The position numbers and the translations under genes are program-made. 8,948 nucleotides of DNA from Candidatus Competibacteraceae bacterium (GTDB taxonomy: Bacteria > Pseudomonadota > Gammaproteobacteria > Competibacterales > Competibacteraceae): contig SKOM01000084.1 of the NCBI GenBank assembly GCA_007120095.1, positions 1 through 8,948 on the forward strand. Reading direction: 5' to 3'. Positions 1 through 7,772 of this stretch are shown here, one piece after another. The notes under the pieces were generated by a model. The model had not been told where the DNA came from, ran no database searches, and saw nothing but the letters and a program-made list of their open reading frames with translations. Position 1 is the stretch's first letter, and every line of letters begins with the position of its first letter.

Positions 1-951
1 CAAGGGACGTTTTTCCGTAAGGAGTGGGCCGGGGATGAATTTTTTAAACTGTTGGATAAATTGCTGAGCGATCCGAGTAATCATCGTCAATTACTCGAAC
101 TCATGGCGATTTGTCTGGATCTTGGCTTCAAGGGCGGGTATCGGCTGTATGACCGCCAAGGCGATTTGGAGGCTCTGCGGGATCGTCTTCATCGAGCCTT
201 GCGTAACCTAGCCGGTGAGCGTGAAGCCGAGCTGTCACCTCACTGGCGCGGGGTGACTGATCAACGCAATCCAGTGATGCGCCATGTGCCCCTATGGGTT
301 CTGGCTTCGGTGCTCGGTGGGCTGTTGTTAATAGTATTTTTGTTTTTTAATATGAGCTTGAATGCGGTCTCCGATCCGGTGTTCACCAATCTACAAGCCG
401 TGCGCGGTGGTGATATGCCGACCCGCCCAGAGACCGAGGATTTTCAACCACCGCCCCCACCGCCGCCGCCTGCTGATGCTCACCAAACCATGCGCCGCGC
501 CTTACTGAGTGAAAATTGCTTAGATACTGGTAATGTCGTGATTGGCCAAGGTGATGCCCGCCAAGTGGTGGGCTCCTATATTCGCACCAATGTGACCTGT
601 AGCGATGTGCTGTTCGATACCGCTCAGTGGGAGGTCAAGCCAGAATTTCGCGCCTTGCTCACTCGGGTTGCGGATATTCTGCGCGAGACTCAGTCGCAGG
701 CTCCGGGGCAGATATTAATCACCGGGCACACCGACAATGTCCCCGGACGTTTTATGTCCAATGCCGAGTTATCACAGCGGCGTGCCGAATCGGTGCGTCA
801 AGTGTTGGTCGATCAGCTTGGGTCACCGAGTCGGTTCCGTGCCGAAGGCCGGGGCGAAAGCGAACCGATTATGGGCAATGAAACCCCTCAAGGCCGTGCC
901 GCTAATCGGCGCGTGGAAATCCTCGTCCTCTACCCCCATTTCACACTATGA
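1..951 (+). CDS. tssL: T6SS membrane-complex protein TssL (DotU/ImpK family) with C-terminal OmpA domain, 5'-truncated
   Basis: The reading frame is open from the first base, so this is the 3' part of a larger gene: 316 residues are visible and probably more than 100 N-terminal ones are missing. The fragment starts inside the cytoplasmic DotU domain, seen as GDEFF at residues 11-15 and the family-typical LGFKGGYR at 41-48. One hydrophobic segment (about 97-118) is the C-terminal membrane anchor of TssL. A run of eight prolines (150-157) follows in the periplasmic linker. The end is an OmpA-like peptidoglycan-binding domain with GHTDNVP (D245), LSQRRA (R261, matching the second diaminopimelate-contacting residue of OmpA domains) and NRRVEI near the end. 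Family knowledge: TssL pairs with TssM and TssJ to build the T6SS envelope complex, and 'specialised' TssL proteins hold the cell wall directly through this domain. C173 and C200 lie in the periplasmic linker and could form a disulfide, which is inference. The stop overlaps the tssM start (ATGA). Confidence 0.95.
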   Translation, partial: QGTFFRKEWAGDEFFKLLDKLLSDPSNHRQLLELMAICLDLGFKGGYRLYDRQGDLEALRDRLHRALRNLAGEREAELSPHWRGVTDQRNPVMRHVPLWVLASVLGGLLLIVFLFFNMSLNAVSDPVFTNLQAVRGGDMPTRPETEDFQPPPPPPPPADAHQTMRRALLSENCLDTGNVVIGQGDARQVVGSYIRTNVTCSDVLFDTAQWEVKPEFRALLTRVADILRETQSQAPGQILITGHTDNVPGRFMSNAELSQRRAESVRQVLVDQLGSPSRFRAEGRGESEPIMGNETPQGRAANRRVEILVLYPHFTL

Positions 952-3900
952 GCGGATTAATCTATCTGTTACGTCTGCCAATCCTGGCACCTTTAGCCGG
1001 TGTCATCGGCATTCTATTTCTAGTATGGCAATTGGGGCCATTCCTGCAACTGGCCGGTTACAACCCGCTGACCAGCCAAACCAACCGACTGATTATCTCC
1101 ATTGTGGTTGTGTTGGCGTTTGTCCTTTACCAGTTGGGCAAATATTTATGGAATCGGCGTAAAAATAAAAAACTGACGCAAGATCTCGCCGAGTCCAAAG
1201 ATGCGGTTACGGTGCAGACCGAAGAAGAAGCCGCTGTGCTCAGCAATACCTTTAAGCAGGCGCTGCAGGAGCTGAAAAAAGCCGGCATTGGTAAGGGCAA
1301 GGGCGGGCTGTATCAACTGCCGTGGTACATCATCATCGGGCCGCCCGGTTCGGGCAAGACTACGGCCTTGATCAACTCCGGACTTAATTTTCCGCTGGCC
1401 AAGCGTTTAGGCACCAGCAAAATCCAAGGCGTCGGTGGTACTCGTAATTGTGATTGGTGGTTCACCGATGAGGCGATATTACTGGACACGGCGGGGCGCT
1501 ACACCACGCAAGACAGCCAGGAACAGGTGGACAGCGCCGCATGGATGAACTTTCTGGCTTTGCTCAAGAAATACCGGCGCCAGCGGCCGATTAACGGGGC
1601 GATTATTGCCGTCAGTATTGCCGATTTACTTCAGCAAAACGAGGCCGAGCGTACCGCACAAGCCCTGGCCATCCGCAAACGGATTCAGGAGCTGCACGAA
1701 CAATTCGGCATCCAGTTCCCCATCTATGTGCTGTTTACTAAAGTCGATCTCATTGTCGGCAGCATGGAGTTCTTCGATGATTTAGGCAGTGATGAACGCG
1801 CTCAAGTCTGGGGGATGACCCTACCTCTGGATGATGTGCAGGATGACGAGTCTGAAGGGGTCGTTGATCTATTCGAACCCGAGTTCGATTTGCTTGAACA
1901 GCGGTTGAATCAGCGTCTGTTGCAGCGGTTGCATCAAGAACAGGATGCGCAGCGTCGCGACTTGATCTATATATTCCCGCAACAGTTCAGTACGCTTAAA
2001 GGCACGGCCAAGGAGTTTCTGGACGAAATCTTCCGGCCTAATCGCTTCGAAGCGAGAAGTTTGCTGCGTGGGGTGTATTTCACCAGCGGCACTCAAGAAG
2101 GTAACCCGATTGATCGCCTGATGGGCGCGTTGTCATCGACCTTCGGTGTGGCTCGGCAGTCACTGGCGAGTTTCTCCGGTCAAGGGCGCAGTTATTTTCT
2201 TAATCGGCTGTTTCGCGAAGTGATGTTCAAAGAAGCCGGACTGGCAGGTACCAACTTCCGTGTCGAGCGGCGGCGCTTGTGGGTATCGCGGGCGGCTTAT
2301 GTGGGTGTGGCGGCGGTTGCGCTGGGCTTATGTATAGCGTGGTTTAACAGTTATATCCAAAACCGGGCGTTCATCAATGACGTAGAGCAGCGGTTTAACC
2401 GGCTGAGCGAACAAACCGCCGCCCTTGACCCTCAGGATCGCGATACGGTCAGCGTGCTGGAGTTACTCGATGAAGCCCGAGCCATACCCGGTGCGACTGG
2501 GGAGCCGTTGCGCGCGCCGTTGACCATTCGTCTCGGTTTGTATCAGGGCAATAAACTGGCGGCCAGTGCGGAGACGACCTACCGTAATTTGCTGGAACGC
2601 GCCTTTTTGTCGCGCTTGCTGGTGCAATTGGAAGAGCATATCAAAGACCAGTTACGTCAAGACACGGTGGACGAAAACACCCTGTATGAATCGCTGCGGG
2701 CGTATTTAATGCTGGATCGTGGCAGTGGCCAGCGTCCCTTCGAACCGGAGTTTATTCAAAGCTGGTGGCAGCGTTTCTGGCAGGCGGATGCCCGCCTGAC
2801 CACCCAGCAGCGGAATAATCTGGCGACGCATCTGGCCGCGTTATTAACCGCAATGCCGGTGACGTTGCCCCTGTATCCGGACACGGAGTTAGTACGATTA
2901 GCGCGTGAGCGTCTGCCCGGTGATCTGGGGGCTGAGCAGATTTATCAGCAACTGCGGCAGACGGGGTTTGGCATCAGCGATTTTCGGGTTAGTGATGCAG
3001 CCGGTAGCGGTGCGGCTGAGGTGTTTTATCGAGTCAGTGGCGCCCCTTTAACTTCTGGCGTACCGGGACTGTACTCCCAACCGGGACAGTTGATTTTTGT
3101 TAACGCGGTTAATGCCAGGATTGAATCCCTGACTGAGGGGGATTGGGTGTTGGATTTGCCGCCGGTGCCGCAAGCCGAGTTACAGCAGCGCTCGGCGCGG
3201 GTGCAGGAACTGTACTGGCAGGACTATTGCCGCGAGTGGCAGCGTCTGCTGGCCGATTTAGATCTACTGCCGCCGCGGGAAAATTTACAGGGGGCGATTA
3301 ACCGCCTGGAATTACTCACGGGCAGTAATTCGCCGCTGCGGGGCGTACTGATGGCGGTGCACGAGCAGACTGCAAATTTGCCGCAATGCCTGGAAGCACT
3401 GAATCAGGCCATCGCCAACAGTTCACTGGACGAGTTGATTAACCAGCTCGAAGAGCTGGCGGTGCAGCTAGAACCACTGGCGACCGCGCGGGCTCAGGGG
3501 CGCACTATTGATCGTCAAGCCGCCAATGAACTCATTACCCTGATGGAGCGCTTACCGCGTGACCAGCCCGACACCTTAGTCCGCTGGTTAAACTCAGTCA
3601 CCGGCCCCATCCCGATTTTTCTGTATGAGGGGCTGCGGGCGCACATGAATAATGTGTGGCAGCGTGATGTACTGGGTTTTTGCCAACGCGCTTTGAACAA
3701 TCGTTATCCCTTTGTGACTTATGCACGGGAATCGGTGTCGCTCGACGATTTTGGCCGGTTTTTTGCTCCAGGTGGGATTATGGATCGGTTTATTTATCAA
3801 GGGGAGCACCGGTTTACGACTTTTGTCGATCAATCGAAATCGCCTTGGGAGTGGCGGGCGTTCGATGACAGTCCCGGCATCCCTCGGGCGCGTCTTGCTG

Positions 3901-4340
3901 CAATTCAGTTTACTACTGAAATCAAAGACGCTTTTTTTGAACGGGGCCAAACTCGCCCTTCGGTGAGTTTTCAGTTGCGTCTGCGCAGCATGGATCAGGC
4001 CTTAGAGCGCGCGGTGTTGAATGTGGACGGACAGAATCTGACCTACACTCCGGCAACAACCACGCCGACGCCCGTATTATGGCCCGGTCCGAGTGCCGAG
4101 GGATTTGCGCGTTTGCAGTTGTTCCCTGTGGGCCGAGCACCGGTTGACCTGACGTTGCAAGGGCCATGGGCTTTATTTCAGTTGATTGACGAGGGACGGT
4201 TAATAGCCCGCGGATCCAGCCAATTCGATCTGAATTTCACCGTTGACGGCTATGCCATCAGCTTTGAATTGCGCGCCAGTAGCGCTAACAATCCGTTTCG
4301 ACTCAATTTAGAGAATTTCCGGTGTCTGCAGACGCTATGA
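948..4340 (+). CDS. tssM: T6SS inner-membrane protein TssM (IcmF family)
   Basis: Complete gene of 1130 residues, the usual size for TssM. Two N-terminal membrane segments (about 9-31 and 47-66) are followed by a cytoplasmic NTPase-like domain with an intact Walker A, GPPGSGKT (131-138), a Walker B-like LLDTAGRY (178-185, D180) and a G-protein-type TKVD (264-267). A third membrane segment (about 449-468) leads to a large periplasmic region. Its C-terminal half carries family hallmarks: RYPFV around Y920, FFAPGG (938-943), a WPGP stretch and GPWALFQLID (from 1072). In the T6SS, TssM spans the inner membrane and reaches TssJ at the outer membrane, forming the core of the membrane complex with TssL. 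An intact nucleotide-binding site suggests possible NTP binding, although some TssM proteins work without one. The ATG overlaps the tssL stop and has no clear ribosome-binding site, which points to translational coupling. Confidence 0.97.
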   Translation: MSGLIYLLRLPILAPLAGVIGILFLVWQLGPFLQLAGYNPLTSQTNRLIISIVVVLAFVLYQLGKYLWNRRKNKKLTQDLAESKDAVTVQTEEEAAVLSNTFKQALQELKKAGIGKGKGGLYQLPWYIIIGPPGSGKTTALINSGLNFPLAKRLGTSKIQGVGGTRNCDWWFTDEAILLDTAGRYTTQDSQEQVDSAAWMNFLALLKKYRRQRPINGAIIAVSIADLLQQNEAERTAQALAIRKRIQELHEQFGIQFPIYVLFTKVDLIVGSMEFFDDLGSDERAQVWGMTLPLDDVQDDESEGVVDLFEPEFDLLEQRLNQRLLQRLHQEQDAQRRDLIYIFPQQFSTLKGTAKEFLDEIFRPNRFEARSLLRGVYFTSGTQEGNPIDRLMGALSSTFGVARQSLASFSGQGRSYFLNRLFREVMFKEAGLAGTNFRVERRRLWVSRAAYVGVAAVALGLCIAWFNSYIQNRAFINDVEQRFNRLSEQTAALDPQDRDTVSVLELLDEARAIPGATGEPLRAPLTIRLGLYQGNKLAASAETTYRNLLERAFLSRLLVQLEEHIKDQLRQDTVDENTLYESLRAYLMLDRGSGQRPFEPEFIQSWWQRFWQADARLTTQQRNNLATHLAALLTAMPVTLPLYPDTELVRLARERLPGDLGAEQIYQQLRQTGFGISDFRVSDAAGSGAAEVFYRVSGAPLTSGVPGLYSQPGQLIFVNAVNARIESLTEGDWVLDLPPVPQAELQQRSARVQELYWQDYCREWQRLLADLDLLPPRENLQGAINRLELLTGSNSPLRGVLMAVHEQTANLPQCLEALNQAIANSSLDELINQLEELAVQLEPLATARAQGRTIDRQAANELITLMERLPRDQPDTLVRWLNSVTGPIPIFLYEGLRAHMNNVWQRDVLGFCQRALNNRYPFVTYARESVSLDDFGRFFAPGGIMDRFIYQGEHRFTTFVDQSKSPWEWRAFDDSPGIPRARLAAIQFTTEIKDAFFERGQTRPSVSFQLRLRSMDQALERAVLNVDGQNLTYTPATTTPTPVLWPGPSAEGFARLQLFPVGRAPVDLTLQGPWALFQLIDEGRLIARGSSQFDLNFTVDGYAISFELRASSANNPFRLNLENFRCLQTL

Positions 4341-5056
4341 CCCTCGGTATCTACGGCAAATTGCCGGCTCGGGGCGATTTTATCCAGCGCAATATGCCGC
4401 CTGATTGCCTGCAAGCCTGGGATGACTGGTTGCAACAGGGGCTGGTGCGCAGCCGGGAGCAACTGGGAGCCGACTGGCTGCGTTATTATCTCAACGGGCC
4501 GTTGTGGCGCTTTGCACTGAGCGCAGAGTGCTGCGGGCAGCAGCCGGTGACCGGCGTGTGGATGCCCAGTGTGGATCGGGTGGGGCGTTATTTTCCCCTG
4601 ACGGTCATGAGGCCTGTCGCGACTGATGCGGATGTGCTGGCCCTGGTGCGCGGGGATCAGGCGTGGTTTGAACACGCCGAGCAGTTGTTACTGAGGGGTT
4701 TAGAAGACCATCTGGATTTCGACGCGTTTCTAGCGCAGGTGCAGGCCGTAGGGCCAGCACCCCATACGTCCCTGGCTGTATCGTCGACGGGCACGGGGCA
4801 ACACTGGCATTGTGTTGTGCCGGAACTCGCCGCTTTGGATCAGGCGATATCCCAATTATGGCCGCTGCTGTTAGCCCGATTATTGCCCAACCCCACCCTA
4901 TGGTGGACTCACGGCTCACAGGACATTGCCGCTTGTGTGTTGCTGTGTGCGGGGCTGCCGGACAGTGATCGTTTTGCTACTTTGCTGACCGGTGATAGTT
5001 CGGATCATCACTGGACGCGTGTTGAGATCAATCAGGTGGGCCAGGCCGCAATCTGA
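4322..5056 (+). CDS. tagF: T6SS-associated protein TagF (ImpM/SciT family)
   Basis: A protein of 244 residues with the TagF signature at its start (YGKLPARGDF, 11-20), then GPLWRF (59-64) and GVWMPSVDRVGRYFPL (78-93). In Pseudomonas, TagF is a cytoplasmic post-translational repressor of the T6SS that acts on the Fha scaffold and independently of the PpkA/PppA phosphorylation pathway; in some bacteria it is fused to PppA. Here the two are separate genes next to each other. The start is ambiguous. GTG 4322 lies 6 bases after an SD-like AGAGAA (4310-4315) and overlaps tssM by 19 bases. ATG 4337 forms an ATGA overlap with the tssM stop, gives 239 residues beginning MTLGIYGKLP, and mirrors the tssL-tssM junction. 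I keep the longer form because of the SD-like sequence, but ATG 4337 is nearly as likely. Confidence 0.92.
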   Translation: MSADAMTLGIYGKLPARGDFIQRNMPPDCLQAWDDWLQQGLVRSREQLGADWLRYYLNGPLWRFALSAECCGQQPVTGVWMPSVDRVGRYFPLTVMRPVATDADVLALVRGDQAWFEHAEQLLLRGLEDHLDFDAFLAQVQAVGPAPHTSLAVSSTGTGQHWHCVVPELAALDQAISQLWPLLLARLLPNPTLWWTHGSQDIAACVLLCAGLPDSDRFATLLTGDSSDHHWTRVEINQVGQAAI

Positions 5057-5060
5057 CTGG

Positions 5061-5066
5061 TGGGGA
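5061..5066 (+). promoter_or_regulatory. Ribosome-binding site supporting the pppA GTG start
   Basis: The G-rich TGGGGA lies 7 bases before GTG 5074 and supports that start over the in-frame ATG at 5089, which has no SD-like sequence at a suitable distance. The site is within the 17-base tagF-pppA spacer and overlaps no coding sequence. Confidence 0.5.
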
Positions 5067-5073
5067 ATAATAG

Positions 5074-5886
5074 GTGAAGACACAACTGATGTGGACCTCG
5101 GCGGCGCAAAGTCATGTTGGGCGGGTACGGCGCGTTAACGAAGATGCGTATCTGGAACGGCCTCAGTTAGGGGATTGCGGGCTGTGGGCGGTGGCCGATG
5201 GCATGGGGGGGCATGCTGCGGGGGATGTCGCCAGCCGGATGATTGTCGATGAACTGGCGCAGATTCAATGCACTCAGAAGGGCTATGAATTGGTCGTCAG
5301 CGTGGAACAGGCCTTGCAGCGGGTTAATGATCAGTTACGTGATCGCGCCGGGCGCGAACGCCAGCGGCGCACTATGGGCAGTACCATTGCGGTATTGCTC
5401 ACCTATGGTCACCGCGGTTGGTGTTTGTGGGCTGGCGATAGTCGAGTCTATGGGATGCGCAATGGCCAGTTCCGTCAGTTGACCCGCGACCATAGTCATG
5501 TCCAAGAACTCGTGAGTCGCGGCTTAATCAACGCTGCCGAAGCTCGGGATCACCCACTGAGCAATGTGATCACCCGGGCTGTGGGTTCACAGTCCAGCTT
5601 GCAGTTAGAACAACGTAGTTTTGAGATCGCGCCTGGGGATATTTATCTGCTGTGCAGCGATGGTCTGAGTAAGCTGTTGTCTGACGATGATATCGCCGCG
5701 ATTTTGTCACGCTCTAACAGTCCCAATGCAGTACATGCTTTGATTGATCGTGCTCTGGAACAAGGAGCCGACGATAATGTGACGGCGATTGTGGTCAGTG
5801 TCCACAGCGCGGATGCCCTCGACGTTACCGGTAACACCATCCCGTTGGAGGGGCTGAGCAAACGGCTGCGAGGCTTGCGCGATTAG
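5074..5886 (+). CDS. pppA: PP2C-family protein phosphatase PppA of the T6SS
   Basis: A 270-residue cytoplasmic serine/threonine phosphatase of the bacterial PP2C/PPM type. The metal-site motifs are all present: VNEDA (21-25), ADGMGGH (41-47, D42 and G43), WAGDSR (120-125 region, D122), CSDGLS (D196) and DDNVTA (D234), so the enzyme is predicted to be active with Mn/Mg. No membrane segment is visible. In P. aeruginosa HSI-I, PppA removes phosphate added by the kinase PpkA to Fha1 and so turns the apparatus off. Position directly after tagF in the T6SS operon supports the same role here. The GTG start is chosen because of a purine-rich site ahead of it; an alternative ATG at 5089 would begin MWTSAAQSHVG, which is also where similarity to PP2C proteins starts. 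The tail after about residue 243 extends slightly beyond the catalytic core. PpkA is not encoded in this window. Confidence 0.93.
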   Translation: MKTQLMWTSAAQSHVGRVRRVNEDAYLERPQLGDCGLWAVADGMGGHAAGDVASRMIVDELAQIQCTQKGYELVVSVEQALQRVNDQLRDRAGRERQRRTMGSTIAVLLTYGHRGWCLWAGDSRVYGMRNGQFRQLTRDHSHVQELVSRGLINAAEARDHPLSNVITRAVGSQSSLQLEQRSFEIAPGDIYLLCSDGLSKLLSDDDIAAILSRSNSPNAVHALIDRALEQGADDNVTAIVVSVHSADALDVTGNTIPLEGLSKRLRGLRD

Positions 5887-5981
5887 CGATCATGTCGTTC
5901 GTGTCGGTCAGCGTTCAGTCCACTTAACACCCTAAGATCGTCACCCAGGGCTGGGCTGATGAAGCAAATACAGTCATAAAC

Positions 5982-5990
5982 TGCTAGGAT
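5982..5990 (+). promoter_or_regulatory. Possible extended -10 promoter element before the solute-binding protein gene
   Basis: TGC followed by TAGGAT (hexamer 5985-5990) resembles an extended -10 box in the 133-base gap between pppA and the binding-protein gene. I see no convincing -35 hexamer 16-18 bases upstream, which is tolerated for extended -10 promoters. This is a consensus match only. Confidence 0.3.
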
Positions 5991-6006
5991 AAGAATACCT
6001 ATAACC

Positions 6007-6012
6007 TAGGAG
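6007..6012 (+). promoter_or_regulatory. Ribosome-binding site that decides the binding-protein start
   Basis: TAGGAG is a strong Shine-Dalgarno match. It ends one base before ATG 6014, too close to serve it, but 7 bases before the in-frame ATG 6020. It therefore favours 6020 as the real start. Confidence 0.7.
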
Positions 6013-6019
6013 AATGTTC

Positions 6020-7582
6020 ATGCATAAAAACCTGCAAGGTGTTGCTGTGGGTATCGCTCTGAGTGTGGTTGGTGTAACCAGTACGCTGGCGCAGATTCCC
6101 GACGATGTATTAGTGATTGGCCAGATCGCGGAACCGCGTTCACTCGACCCTGCCGCTGTGACCGCTGTTAATGATTTTCGTATTCTAATGAACCTCTACG
6201 ACGGCCTGGTACGCTATCAGGATGGTACTCTGGAGGTTGAACCGGCTCTGGCCGAATCGTGGAATATCAGCGACGACGGCACGGTGTACACTTTCAATTT
6301 GCGTCAGGATGTGACGTTCCATGATGGCGCTCCGTTTAATGCCGAAGCGGTTAAATTCAATTTTGATCGCATGTTGGACGAGGAGCATCCCTATCATCAC
6401 ACCGGACCCTTCCCATTGTCATTTTTCTTCAGTGCCATTCAAGAAACGGAAGTCGTGGATGAGTACACCGTGCGCATGACGCTGGACGCGCCTTATGCGC
6501 CCTTATTGTCTAATCTGGCTTATCCCACCGGGTTACTGGTCTCACCGGCGGCGGTGATGGAACATGGTGAAGACTTTGGCCGTAACCCCTCAGGTACCGG
6601 GCCGTTTCAGTTTGGCGAGTGGCGCAGTAATACCCGAGTAGTCCTGGAAAAGAATGCCGACTATTGGGACGGCGAGGCTGCGATGAATGCCCTGGTGTTT
6701 CGCCCGATCACCGATGCCAATACCCGCGTGACCGAAATGCTCTCCGGGGGGCTGGATATGATGGTCGAAGTACCACCCGATAACGTCGCTTTGTTTGCGA
6801 ATGACCCCGGTTTTACTGTGCATGAACAGGCCGGACCGCATCTGTGGTTCCTGATTTTGAATATGAAAGAAGGCCCGTTTGCCGATCAGCGGGTTCGTCA
6901 AGCCATTAACTACGCCATTGATAAACAGTCCTTGGTGGATAATGTGCTCTCAGGCACGGCGACGGTAGCCGATAGCCCGATTCCCGCCGCTTTCGCCTGG
7001 GCGTATAACGATGAGCTACAACCCTATCCTTATGACCCTGACAAGGCGCGGGAGCTGATTGCCGAGGCCGGTTTCGAGGGCGCCGATATTACTTTCTATG
7101 TCACTGAGGGCGGTTCGGGGATGTTAGACCCGATTCCTATGGGCACGGCCATTCAGGCGGATTTGAGTGCTGTGGGCTTGAATGTGAGCATTGAAACCTA
7201 TGAATGGAATACCTTTCTAGGTCGGGTCAATCCTGGTTTGGAAGGCAAAGCGGATATGGCGCAAATGGCGTGGATGACTAACGATCCGGATACGCTGCCA
7301 TTTCTTGCATTACGTACCGAAGCATGGCCCGAAGCCGGTGGATTTAATTCCGGTTACTACAGCAACCCGGAAGTCGATGAGTTGTTGGAACAAGCGCGCC
7401 GCAGTACCGATCAAGGCGAACGCGCCGCACTGTATCGACAGATGCAGGCCATCGTCTATGAAGACGCGCCGTGGGCGTTTATCGCCAACTGGAAGCAAAA
7501 TGCAGTGACGACCAGTCAGGTACAAGGCTTTAAGCTGCAACCCTCATTTTTGTTAGTATTGAAAGATACTTATAAAGAATGA
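6020..7582 (+). CDS. Periplasmic solute-binding protein of an ABC importer (family 5, peptide/nickel type)
   Basis: A 520-residue protein with a signal peptide: K3, a hydrophobic core at about 7-19, and likely cleavage after A24 (TLA/Q). No lipobox cysteine is present, so it should be a soluble periplasmic protein. The mature part reads as SBP_bac_5: an N-terminal EPRSLDP, NLYDGLVRY, then PALAESWNISDDGTVYTF and LRQDVTFHDGAPF, a GTGPF motif in the middle, and FADQRVRQAINYAIDK followed by a YDPDKARELIAEAGF-type segment. Relatives such as DppA, OppA, GsiB and NikA bind di- or oligopeptides, glutathione or metal complexes and hand them to a membrane permease. The substrate cannot be told from sequence. 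No permease or ATPase gene is nearby, so it either works with a transporter encoded elsewhere or acts as a sensor or chemotaxis ligand-binder. It lies outside the T6SS operon and its link to secretion is probably only positional. Confidence 0.92.
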   Translation: MHKNLQGVAVGIALSVVGVTSTLAQIPDDVLVIGQIAEPRSLDPAAVTAVNDFRILMNLYDGLVRYQDGTLEVEPALAESWNISDDGTVYTFNLRQDVTFHDGAPFNAEAVKFNFDRMLDEEHPYHHTGPFPLSFFFSAIQETEVVDEYTVRMTLDAPYAPLLSNLAYPTGLLVSPAAVMEHGEDFGRNPSGTGPFQFGEWRSNTRVVLEKNADYWDGEAAMNALVFRPITDANTRVTEMLSGGLDMMVEVPPDNVALFANDPGFTVHEQAGPHLWFLILNMKEGPFADQRVRQAINYAIDKQSLVDNVLSGTATVADSPIPAAFAWAYNDELQPYPYDPDKARELIAEAGFEGADITFYVTEGGSGMLDPIPMGTAIQADLSAVGLNVSIETYEWNTFLGRVNPGLEGKADMAQMAWMTNDPDTLPFLALRTEAWPEAGGFNSGYYSNPEVDELLEQARRSTDQGERAALYRQMQAIVYEDAPWAFIANWKQNAVTTSQVQGFKLQPSFLLVLKDTYKE

Positions 7583-7591
7583 TCCCTGTGG

Positions 7592-7617
7592 GTTGGGTTG
7601 ACGCCCGTCAACCCAAC
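7592..7617 (+). terminator. Perfect 11-bp hairpin downstream of the binding-protein gene
   Basis: GTTGGGTTGAC (7592-7602) and GTCAACCCAAC (7607-7617) are exact reverse complements around a four-base loop, starting 10 bases after the binding-protein stop. Position and stem strength suit transcript termination or 3'-end protection. The downstream T-tract is poor (only CATTAAT), so a classical intrinsic terminator is not certain. The GGTTGGGTT/AACCCAAC arms also resemble palindromic repeats dispersed in many gammaproteobacterial and cyanobacterial genomes, so it could be one copy of such a repeat. Confidence 0.55.
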
Positions 7618-7719
7618 ATTAATGTCGGGCAACGCTGCGCTTATGACCGATCTGCCGCTTTTGTCCGACGATCAGTTTGGATAACCATAAAACGCTCAGC
7701 GGCGAACCAGGTCTTGCCT

Positions 7720-7725
7720 TATACT
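7720..7725 (+). promoter_or_regulatory. Candidate -10 box for dps
   Basis: TATACT matches five of six positions of the sigma-70/sigma-S -10 consensus and lies 47 bases before the dps start. No good -35 hexamer is present at 16-18 bases upstream, which would fit stationary-phase (sigma-S) or activator-dependent expression, as is common for dps genes. That regulation is inference; no OxyR or Fur operator could be recognised. Confidence 0.4.
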
Positions 7726-7758
7726 GTCGCATTCAATGTCTCATTCAGTACAATCTTC

Positions 7759-7764
7759 GAGGAG
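7759..7764 (+). promoter_or_regulatory. Ribosome-binding site that decides the dps start
   Basis: GAGGAG lies 8 bases before ATG 7773. It fixes the start there and rules out longer in-frame forms beginning near 7677, whose extra residues are unrelated to the Dps family. Confidence 0.8.
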
Positions 7765-7772
7765 ATCAATTT

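Noticed and set aside
2761..2768. GCTGGTGG, the E. coli Chi sequence, within tssM
   Set aside because: A single 8-base match in 9 kb is compatible with chance, and Chi motifs differ between bacterial groups.
3594..3950. Minus-strand open frame of 118 codons within tssM
   Set aside because: It is antisense to the conserved periplasmic part of TssM, with no ribosome-binding site or recognisable domain.
5944..5955. Small inverted repeat CCCAG-GG-CTGGG after pppA as a terminator for the T6SS operon
   Set aside because: The stem is only 5 bp with a two-base loop and no T-tract follows, so I cannot call a terminator.
7677..7772. N-terminal extension of dps by 32 codons
   Set aside because: The strong GAGGAG site is placed for ATG 7773, the extension crosses the likely promoter, and its residues do not match Dps proteins.
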